Assembly: GCA_021029095.1 (NCBI GenBank)
Contig: JAJOHG010000026.1
Location: 186,001-250,000 of the forward strand
From: Phellopilus nigrolimitatus
Lineage: Eukaryota; Basidiomycota; Agaricomycetes; Hymenochaetales; Hymenochaetaceae
Length of the DNA: 64,000 bases
Direction: 5' to 3'
A model generated the notes under the pieces. The model did no database searches and was not told the origin of the DNA. It saw nothing but the letters and a program-made list of their open reading frames with translations. Each line of letters starts with the position of its first letter. The first letter of the stretch is position 1. This document shows positions 34,451-43,440 of this stretch, piece by piece. The position numbers were made by a program, and so were the translations under genes.

Positions 34451-34735
34451 TAGTTCACGAGTCCTGATGGGTTTTTGCAGCACTATGTACATTTATTATA
34501 ATGTTAAAGATGAAAGAAAACATGTGAGCACCTGGCTGCATTCTCACATTGTCAAAGCGGCTCTCCTCGAGCTTGAACGCAAGCGCGACGAGCGGCGCCT
34601 CCGCTGTGGGCACGAGCGCAACCGGCAGTGCGGAGAGCGGCAGTGTCACATCATGCGTGACCATGCAGGTACACGCACACGCCGTTGAGCAGCGGCTGCA
34701 CCGCCGTGTTCTTCATCGTGGACCCGAGGAACACC

Positions 34736-34797
34736 GGCGAGAAGCGCAGCCCGACCGTTGCGATCAGCCATGCGACGGTCGGGCTGCGCTTCTCGCC
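34736..34797. repeat. perfect 23-bp inverted repeat with 16-nt loop
   Basis: Arms 34736-34758 and 34775-34797 are exact reverse complements (GGCGAGAAGCGCAGCC...), GC-rich, forming a strong hairpin on either strand. It lies just downstream of the carrier pseudogene on that gene's strand. It is not followed by a T-run, so it is not a terminator of the bacterial kind. Confidence 0.8.
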
Positions 34798-34867
34798 ACG
34801 TGTCCAGTCAGCGGCACGTTTGAGCTGCTTGAGGTTGAGGAAGATGAGGATCGTCGTTGGCTGCAGA

Positions 34868-35365
34868 CATGTCCATCTCTGAAGCGCCGTGCAAACAGAG
34901 TTTGGTGTGAGGAAGTAGTCAGAGCAATGGAAGACAGCTACGCACGCAGGCAGTCAGCCCTTGTACATGAAAAGCGGCCCTTCGTTCTTCAGCGAGTGTC
35001 GTATCACTTGCAAAGTGGAATTCGAGCCGGGGCCGGACGGGTTCATGATTCGACTCTGAACAGATGTGCAAAAATAAATACATCAGGCATGAAGTAGAGG
35101 GGGAAAGAGAAGTTGCGCGCCTTGATGATGTCCGCGGGCGAGCACACGGTGCCGGCAGCGAAGCTCACGGTGAAGTGGCAGTAGATGTTGTCATTGAAGT
35201 ACGGCGTCTTCAGCAGCTCGGCTTTGAAGTAGTCGTACCTGCGGTAATCCGCCATTAGACTATCTGTATCAAAGAAAGCCGCTGCTGTGGGAGAACGCAC
35301 GAAGCGAGTTGAGACGCGTTCATCAGTATTGCACGGGATACATCTGGGGTGACTCCGCAAGCGGG
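34868..35365 (-). pseudogene. mitochondrial dicarboxylate-type carrier pseudogene
   Basis: Fragments of an SLC25 inner-membrane carrier, best fit to the dicarboxylate (DIC1) group. They read CGVTPDVSRAILMNASQLAS, then after a frame change DYFKAELLKTPYFNDNIYCH, FTVSFAAGT and VCSPADIIKAR (the PxD/ExxK-like carrier signature as SPADIIKAR). An apparent intron ends at CAG before SRIMNPSGPGSNST, then LKNEGPLFMYKG followed by TGA where the family has Trp. Because the intron is retained, the fragment came from genomic DNA, not from mRNA. The N-terminal repeat and the last helix are missing or scrambled. Confidence 0.72.
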
Positions 35366-35828
35366 AGAGGAGGAGCCTTTGTCGCGAACCATCTATAAAC
35401 CAGACGCGATTAAGAAACAGCAAGTACATGGCAATAAGAATAAATGAAAACCCAGAGCGAACATTATATAAGTCTCATGAAGCAGCGGCACGTTCCAGAT
35501 GAAACAGGACGCACCGGCACCGACAAAATTCTTGCTCTCATCGAACGCCCAGAAGCGGCATAGCGAGTAGCTCATCTAGCTCATCTCCACACCCGTGCGC
35601 CCTTCAGGTTCTCGATGCTGTCCTTTGCCATCGTCTTCTTGTCGCGGAACTCAATCTTGAACACTGTTCTCGCCTTCGCATTGTTGTACCGATAATCGTA
35701 TCTAAAGCTCTTCCCAGCACCTGGCAACGGGCTATTGGATATAGTATGATCTTGGACACTTTATTTCCTTTTATTATTTTGCGTACCAGGTGACTTGAAC
35801 TCCTGACTTGTTGTTCTGCGTCACCTGA
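35366..35828. other. unassigned sequence before the copia element
   Basis: Short open frames without family resemblance. The adjoining carrier pseudogene may extend slightly into it. Confidence 0.3.
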
Positions 35829-36010
35829 CATGTTGATGTATTATGTAATGCTTCCCTTGAAGCGGCAGAGTCCATGGATGGTGCTCTCTATCTTTTGCAC
35901 TCATCCATTGGACTCAGGCATGTTTAGTTTCCCTAATATATTATCTTTTGCACTCATCCATTGGACTCAGGTCACTGTCTGTGTTTGTTGTGAGACCACT
36001 CCGCCTCACA
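35829..36010 (+). repeat. candidate 5' LTR of copia copy 1
   Basis: It begins TGTTGATGTATTATG, typical of copia LTR starts, and ends CCTCACA followed by GGTTATGAGCC, a primer-binding-site-like sequence. It contains a 35-bp direct repeat (CTTTTGCACTCATCCATTGG). No second LTR copy exists in the window, so the limits are tentative. Confidence 0.45.
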
Positions 36011-37010
36011 GGTTATGAGCCTTGCGCTGTAACTTCACAACAACGTTCAGTACACCGTCGACAACCTCCTCCTTGATTTTCGTTCAAATCGGAGTTGATC
36101 TGGTCCCTCTGGAAGAGTTTCTGTCAACTGCAAAGTTCTGGCTGTTCGGATTGGGCTGTAATCGCAGCGTTAGGTTCTGTGGTGTGTCCGTCGTCTTTGT
36201 GTCGATTTTTGTGCCGCCATTCGCACTTGCTGGCACTCTACACCCCTCTGCTTCGACATCCATCCTTATCATCCTCTCATCTGCACTCTCTGCTTTTCAT
36301 CTCATCGCTCAAAATCGGCTCGACGGATCGTGCTGAAACTTCGCACGTCGTCTCCATACTCTGGTCCCACTCGTCGTACCAACTTGTGGCCGATTCGACT
36401 TCGATTTGAGGGTGCTGCATCGATTTCGACTTTTGCAGTCTCTATCTGTCTGTTTGTCTGCTCCCTGCATCGTTTCTGCATAGCGGACTCAGTTCTTGCT
36501 CGATCGCTCTGCGATTTTACACACGTGCTCGTGTTCACGTTGTCTCGGTGTGTGTTGATTTGCGTCTCAATCGCTCCACCCGTTCCCCCTCTGTGTCGCG
36601 TTTTGCGCGGTTTGCCAGCTCTGGTACCTGACAGTTCAGACCCATTTCACTCCATTTGGTTGTTGTTGGATCAGATAGTCTATTGGTTGTGAAGCTCGAC
36701 TGCAGGGCCTTAGTTTGCCCTTTGTGACGCTCTTTTGAGTGTTTACTTAAGCCTAGAGCCTCTCTCATCCAGCGGTGCCTGCGGAGTCTTAACAGACTGA
36801 CAGACCAGCACTGTCTTGCGACGATTCTGTGTATACTGCAATCATTTTGGGTGTTTGGAATCTGTTTGGCTGGTATTGACCTGATATCTGCAAATCGCGT
36901 AATTCGGCTTGTACACGTTTTCGGCCATCACGCCCCAACCGCTTGTCCGTTTGATCCCCAACTTCGCACTCTCACTCGCACCACCATCGTCTACCATCGC
37001 TCGCATCGTT
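36011..37010 (+). other. untranslated leader of copia copy 1
   Basis: A CT-rich stretch of 1 kb between the candidate LTR and the Gag ATG. It has small ORFs but no domain. An alternative in-frame upstream GTG/ATG at 36909 would lengthen Gag by 34 residues. Confidence 0.4.
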
Positions 37011-38466
37011 ATGTCCGCATCTACCACCTCCGACTCGCAATCGACATTTTCCTTCGCTAAGCTCAATGACAGCAACTATGCGACATGGAAACTCGAAATG
37101 CGAGCTGCTCTCCAAGCCAAGACTCTCTGGCGCATCGCTTCTGGCATTGCGACGAAACCATCAAAGGCAGAGGAGCAGGAGGCATGGGAGGAGAAATCGG
37201 AGCAAGCAGCTGGCTTTATCTACGGAAAACTCGAGCATGGCATGCAGATCCTGGTTCAGGACGATTTGGGTAACCCAGTGGAGATGTTGAAGAAGCTGAA
37301 GGAGCTCAACCAGCAGGACAATGTGGCATTTCGTTTTATTGCCTATGACGAGTTCTTCAGCATTGCCAAAGCCGAGGACGAGTCGCTTACTGCTCTCACT
37401 GCTCGCGTTGAGGAGTCGTTGCACAAGCTCAGGAATGCGCGCAGCTCCAAGCTCACCTAGGGCTCTGCACGGGTCGATCCGTGGGTTGACCCGGACCCGT
37501 TTGCACGGGTATGAGATTTTCAAAACTCAGACCCGGACCCGTGCATGACCCAGATCCGTGGGTCGTACATGACCCACGGATCTGGGTCCGGCGGGTCCGG
37601 GTCAGGATGGGTATGGCGGGTAACCTGTGGGTCACTTGACATTTTGTTTTAGGTTTAATTACAACTTTTTTTATCTCATAAGATTGAATTTGAATCCCCA
37701 CACTACATTCGTGGCGGCGAAATACCAGTGATGCGCCTGGTGTGTACTATTGTGCTGTGGCTACTGTGCAGAGTACGCAGCGATGAGCGTGTCCATTGCA
37801 TCCTGTGAGGAGTGCAAGATGTTGTTGCTCAGGTACGGTGGCAGCGGGGCTGGCAGTCTAGTGACAGCTTGTGCCGAGGTTGATGTCGCTGCTGCCCATC
37901 GTCAGGCATATCAAGCGGCGAACACTGCCATTCTGTGTGGACCTATGGTGGCCGAATGCCATGCCAAGGACGCCAGGTGGGGACGGCCACTGAGCATTGA
38001 GTTTTGCATTTCCGAGCGAAGCGGAGGAAACAAAGTTGCTGAGTCAGGCGGGTGAAGGCCCATCTCACCCATCAATGTCTTACCATATATGAAGCACAGT
38101 TACTTTATTTGGATAACATGAGAACAATTTGGTACAACTTAGCAAAAACTTGCTTGAAATTCCGACAATCTATATACATATGTCTCATTTAGATACGGGT
38201 CCTCGATACCCACGGGTAACCTGTGGGTCTGTAAATTCTGCAAAAATTCAGACCCAGACCCTTGACTGACCCGTGGGAAACGGATCACCCGTGCACGGGT
38301 GACCCATACCCGTGGGTATTCCCACGGGTCTACCCATGGTGACCTGCGGGTATACATGACCCGTGCATAGCCCTAAGCTCACCCTTGTCCAGTTTGAGGA
38401 TGAGCTTGCGTCCATGTGTCTTATTCGCGCCCTCCCAGACGAGTACAAAGCTTTTCGATCTGCCCT
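37011..38466 (+). pseudogene. copia Gag, split by a DNA transposon and deleted at its 3' end
   Basis: Gag binds the element RNA and builds the particle. The ATG at 37011 opens FAKLNDSNYATWKLEMRAAL, the UBN2/Gag start. It continues to KLT at 37457, is interrupted by the hAT-like element, and resumes at 38376 as LVQFEDELASMCLIRALPDE. At about 38466 (FRSA) it joins directly to LRLANNDVIYSVG of the polyprotein. The zinc-knuckle region and the DTGA protease motif, both recognisable in copy 2, are therefore missing. The joint lies in CTCCGCCTC, shared by both sides. Confidence 0.82.
37458..38375. mobile_element. 918-bp hAT-like TAGGGC element with exact 8-bp duplication
   Basis: Inside copia gag. 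Termini are TAGGGCTCTGCACGGGTC and the reverse complement TAGGGCTATGCACGGGTC. The target duplication AGCTCACC is at 37450-37457 and 38376-38383, and removing the element plus one copy restores the Gag frame (KLTLVQFE). Subterminal regions are packed with CACGGGT/ACCCGTG words. No transposase is encoded. Confidence 0.9.
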
Positions 38467-40379
38467 CCGCCTCGCCAACAACGACGTTATTTACTCAGTT
38501 GGAATGGGGACTGTCCGCTTTCAACCAGTGGTCAATGGAAAGAAGGGTCGTCTGCTAGAGTTTGAGCGCATTCTTCATGTACCAGATCTCAGAAACAATC
38601 TCCTCTCAGTCCTGTATTTAACTCGTGTCAAATCCTACATTGTCACCATCAAGTCTGATCAGATTCTCTTTCGTCGCAACGGCACTCTCCTCTTCACTGC
38701 TGCAATCAACACCAACTATGCCGCGTTCCTCAATGGACAAGTTGTGCCCATGACCCAATTCTCTGGCATGGTTAGCACCTGTCCACTCGACTTAACGCTC
38801 TGGCATCGTCGTTTTGCGCACTTGAATCATGGGGATGTCAAGAGACTGATCGATCAGGACATGGTTAAGGGGATTATTGTGAAGTCTATGGAGTCGCCTG
38901 ACCCAATCTGCGAGCCTTGCATTGCAGGCAAGCAGCATAGGTCGAATGTCTCAAGACTTGCATCGCATCGTTCTACTGGTCTGTTGCAGCTGGTCCACTC
39001 TGATGTGCATGGCCCTCTGCCAGTTCAAACTCGGCACGGTTATCGTTACTGGATCACATTCATTGATGATTTCAGTCGGCGCTGGGGAGTCATACCCCTT
39101 AAGAAGAAAAGCGATGCATTTGACGCTTTCAAGCGCTACAAAGCACATGCAGAGAACCAGCTCAACCTGAAGATAAAAGCGACGCGCGATGACAAGGGAG
39201 GAGAGTACATGCCCAAGGCATGGGAGCAATTCTGCATTTCTGAAGGGATTCACCGGCAACACACTGTTCGTGATGAACCCCACCAGAATGGAGTAGCTGA
39301 GCGAGCAAATCGCACTTTGGCTGAGGGCATTACTACTATGCTGAACGAAGCACACCTGCCTGCCAGTTTCTGGTGGGATGCGGTCAATGCTTTTGTTCAT
39401 GTACACAATCGCTCTCCAACTTCTGCTGTCCAGGGCAAGACGCCCTATGAGCTGTGGCACAATTCCAAGCCGGATGTGTCGCATTTTCGAGTATTTGGCT
39501 GCACCTCCTATGTGCATGTCAAGAAAGATATGCGCAAACAGCTCCAGTCACATACGCAGAAATGCTCTTTTATTGGTTACCCTGAGAACTACAAAGGCTG
39601 GATATTCTGGAACTCCATAACGCGCAAAGAGGTCATTAGTGACTCTGCTCAGTTTGATGAGCGCGTGTTCCCTGGAAATACCAGGTCTCCTGTCGATTTA
39701 AGGGTTCCAACTCCTCCAGAGGCTACAGCTGTGCCGGAACAAGGGGGAGATGGCGATGTGGATGATGTTCCGCCACTTCCTTTGCCTGCTAATCCACCAG
39801 CTCCTCCTCCTCCTCGTCCTGTCACTCCTCCTTTTCGCCCTGCACCACCTCCGGTGACTCCAACTCGGCCTGCTGTAAAGCGCGAGCGAGCACCATCTGA
39901 TGTCCCTCCTGACCCTCCTGTGTCTTCTTCTGCTCACCCTCCACCTGCGAAACGACCCAAGGAACCACCTGCTCCTACCTCTGCACCTGAGTCTACACCT
40001 GCACCTGAAGCGCCTTCTTGGCCTTCAACGTCTTGGCGCCCTCAGCCGCGTCCTTTGCATGGGTACAGAGATGCAGTGATTAATCCACTTGCAGATTATC
40101 CAGGTCGTCGCATTCCTAGGGCTCCAGCTGCACCAGCACCAGCAGCAGCACCTACACCTGAGCCTGTGATTGAGCGCAGTGACGAGTTAGACATCATGTC
40201 TGAGGATGAGATGCAGGCTGAGGCACTTATGTTCGCTGGACTTATGGACTTTGGGGCAAATGCGGCACTTGAGGACTGCTACATCAGTTTTGAGGACGCA
40301 CACAATCATGTGTTGAAGTCTACAAACTGCTTTGAGCATGTCTTCTCTGCGGAGGTGCGCACCCAGTATGGTCCTGAGC

Positions 40380-40842
40380 TAGGGCATACCACGAGTCGAT
40401 CCCCGGGTTGACCCGGACCTGTTGGCGGATCTACCCGTGACCCAAAATCCTCAACCCGGACCCGGCATGACCTGGACCCGTTGGGACACGGATCTACGGG
40501 TCACCAAATTCCCACGGTTCCAGATCACGGAGGTCACGGGTTTGTTCACAGCTCCCTGCGGGTCTTTACTGATTATAAAATTATATTAGGTTGTTGAATG
40601 AATAAGTTACAAGTATGCAAGTTGATACATACAACATATGTACAATATACAAATGAATGAACCGGCGAAAAATATACCTATGAACTACCCACGGGTATTG
40701 TAAAAGTACAAATTCTCAACCCGGACCCGTGACAATCCGTTTCCCACGGATCACCCGTACACGGGTGATCCGTGAATACGGATCTGCAGTCCAGGTCGGG
40801 TCACGGGTTTCCACGGGTTCTAGGGACTCGTGGTATGCCCTA
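40380..40842. mobile_element. 463-bp hAT-like TAGGGC element with exact 8-bp duplication
   Basis: Inside copia pol. Starts TAGGGCATACCACGAGTC and ends with its inverted form. The 8-bp duplication TCCTGAGC flanks it (40372-40379, 40843-40850). Copy 2 has the empty site (YGPEPVHW uninterrupted), proving insertion. Confidence 0.93.
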
Positions 40843-41052
40843 TCCTGAGCCAGTACATTGGAGAGACATCAAGGGACACCCTGACGCTTCCCTCTGGGAA
40901 CAGGCTGCAATGGACGAGTTTATCAGTCTTGTTGAGAATGGCACCTTCACCCCAGTCAGACTTCCTTCTGGTCGTAAGACCATTGGCTGTCGGTGGGTGT
41001 TCAAACTCAAGCGCAAGGCAGATGGCTCAGTGGACAGGCACAAGGCGCGATT

Positions 41053-41637
41053 AGAGGTCTTTTGCTTTCAATCCGAGGTGCGATTAGCTCGGATTGAAAA
41101 CGAACGTTCCTCGGAATGAAAATAAGCGAATGGCGTGAGAAGCAGTGACTAATGCATGGCCGAGAAGATGGCCGACTCGGCACAACAGCTAGCGAGCTTG
41201 TCACGCATCGGATCGATCTACAGAGGTAATCGATCGATGCTGCCTAAAACGGAGAAAACAAGTCGGAATTTCTATTTTCAGCGGAGCTGATCGCTTACAT
41301 AGCACATTTTATACACCTTTGCTTGTCCTCCATTAAATTATTAGCTTAGAATTATGACCATGACAATTCAATGACTAGTAAATGCCTCATTTGGTGTTTG
41401 CAACTCCTAGAGGACACTTTGGTGGCGCAAGACTAATTTTTATGGTAGGTGTTACATCGTGTTACGCTGTGCAGTGCGCTGAGGCGTCGAACTTTCCATG
41501 ATTATTAATGCAACCTATTTTAGGATATGCCAAGATATCGAAGCCCGGCACGGGGCCTGCTAAGCGAGCAAGGTCTGATTGATACGAGTGCAGCCTCGGA
41601 TTGATACTAGGCCTCTGATTGATAGCAAAAGACCTCT
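41053..41637. mobile_element. 585-bp TIR element with 3-bp duplication
   Basis: Inside copia pol. Terminal inverted repeats AGAGGTCTTTTGCTTTCAAT and AGAGGTCTTTTGCTATCAAT, with ATT at both flanks (41050-41052, 41638-41640). Copy 2 has the empty site (HKARLVAKG). A 3-bp duplication suits PIF/Harbinger or CACTA-type elements, though the usual TWA target is not seen. No ORF inside. Confidence 0.85.
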
Positions 41638-41890
41638 ATTGGTTGCAAAGGGTTACTCACAGCGCCCTGGCTTAGAGTTTGCACAGGTGTTTGCTCCTAC
41701 TGCCAAGTGGGCTGCACTTCGCGCTATACTGGCCTTGGCTGCAATTGAGGACCTGGAGTTGTTCAGCATTGACATCTCCACTGCGTTCCTCAATGGTGAC
41801 TTGGATCATGACGTCTACATGGACCAGCCTGAAGGATTTGAGGAGTACTATGGCGCCGGTTTTGTGCTTAAACTTGCTAAGGCCATCTAT

Positions 41891-42682
41891 TACGAGCCCT
41901 GACTTTAGGAAGGATCGTCCTACTAACTGGTCATTATCTTTGTGCTTGCATATATTTGGTCCCAGCTGGTGGCAATACAAAAAGTGTACAAAATTTGCGT
42001 TACCCGAGTGTACTTTGGTATCGGCGCCCGTGCCACAACCACTACAAAACTCAAACTTGTTACCAAATTAGGAAAATCCCCCATGCTCAGCACCATTCTC
42101 ATTTGTATTTTCAGCATAGTAATTCTTCTACTGCACGTAAAAACATGATTTCTTTTGCGTTCTCAAGCGCCTCACAATACCTACACGATTATGTAACATA
42201 GTAGATGGGTTTGGGGGCTGAAAAATAACCCCTGAGACGATTTGTCCTGAGCTTATCCAGCCTGCAGACTTTGCAGGCTGTATGCACCAAATTCCGAAAA
42301 ATCCAAGCCGGTACACTTCTGTGCGGATGGTACTGTCTGAAAGGTCTACTTCAGGCCTTCCAGATGGTGTATCTATCTTTCCCATCCGTTTGGTATTCAG
42401 CTAGAATGTGTAGCCCTGGACTGTACGGTCATTTTTATTGTAATATCATTGCAATCGGACCAGAACTCACTTCTCTATCAGCAAATTACTATAAACCAAA
42501 ATTTGAAGTATAGGTTATGTAAATGTCTCATCCTTTTGTTTGAAAATCACAACACTCTTTTACATGGGCTACCAACCAGGATTGTAACCTGCCATGCGAA
42601 GCCGTGGCCACTACCCAAGTTGATTACATCAGCTAACCTGGGCTCGTAACCTGCCATGCGAAGCAGTGGCCACTACCCAAGT
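41891..42682 (-). mobile_element. tRNA-headed 792-bp repeat inserted in copia RT
   Basis: Interrupts the codons for AIY and GLKQAG; copy 2 has the empty site. The element reads TACGAGCCC...CCCAAGT on the plus strand, with the two tRNA-like heads at the right end. No target duplication longer than 1-2 bp is visible: the host TAT is followed by the element and then GGT. Confidence 0.85.
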
Positions 42683-43440
42683 GGTTTGAAGCAGGCTGGA
42701 CGCCAATGGCACAAGAAACTCGACTCTGTGTTGAAGGGCATGGGCTTCTCTTTGGTTCGCTGCGACAACAGCATTTAAGTCTACAGACGCGACGATGTGC
42801 GCATCATCATTCCAGTCTATGTGGATGACATGACCATTGCTGCAAAGTCGAAGGAGCAATTCTTGTTTGTCAAGCGCGAACTTGAAAAGCATTTCAAACT
42901 GCGCGACCTCGGCCCTACCTCCTTCCTGCTTGGTGTCCATATTGAGAGAGACCGCTCAATCCGATCCCTATCCCTATCTCAGCGCCAGTACATCACTGAC
43001 TTACTTGAGCGCTTTGAAATGGCTGGATGCGGCGAGGTTTCCACTCCACTACCAGAAGGCCATCGTCTCAGCAAGTCCATGGGTCCCCTCACTCCAGAAG
43101 AGATCGCATTCATGAAGACTGTCCCCTACAGGCAGCTGATTGGTGCACTCATGTATCTGGCTGTGGCAACGCGTCCTGACATCTCATATGCAGTTGGACT
43201 TCTTGCGCGCTTCAGTTCTAATCCTGGTCCTGCTCACTGGAAGGCTGCAAAGCACTTGTGTCGTTACCTTCAGGGTACCAAAGACATGAAGTTGACTTAT
43301 GCGCCTGACAAGAACTCGTCTGAATTGTTCACCACATTCACTGACGCGGACCATGGAGGGGATGAGGATGACAGGCGCTCTACAAGCGGCCTGGTGGTTA
43401 AGATGGGAACTGGTGCTATCAGCTGGGCTAGTCGACTTCA

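Noticed and set aside
38951..39517. 188-codon antisense ORF in copia integrase (also at 45865-46431)
   Set aside because: It is the mirror frame of conserved integrase sequence and recurs only because the element does.
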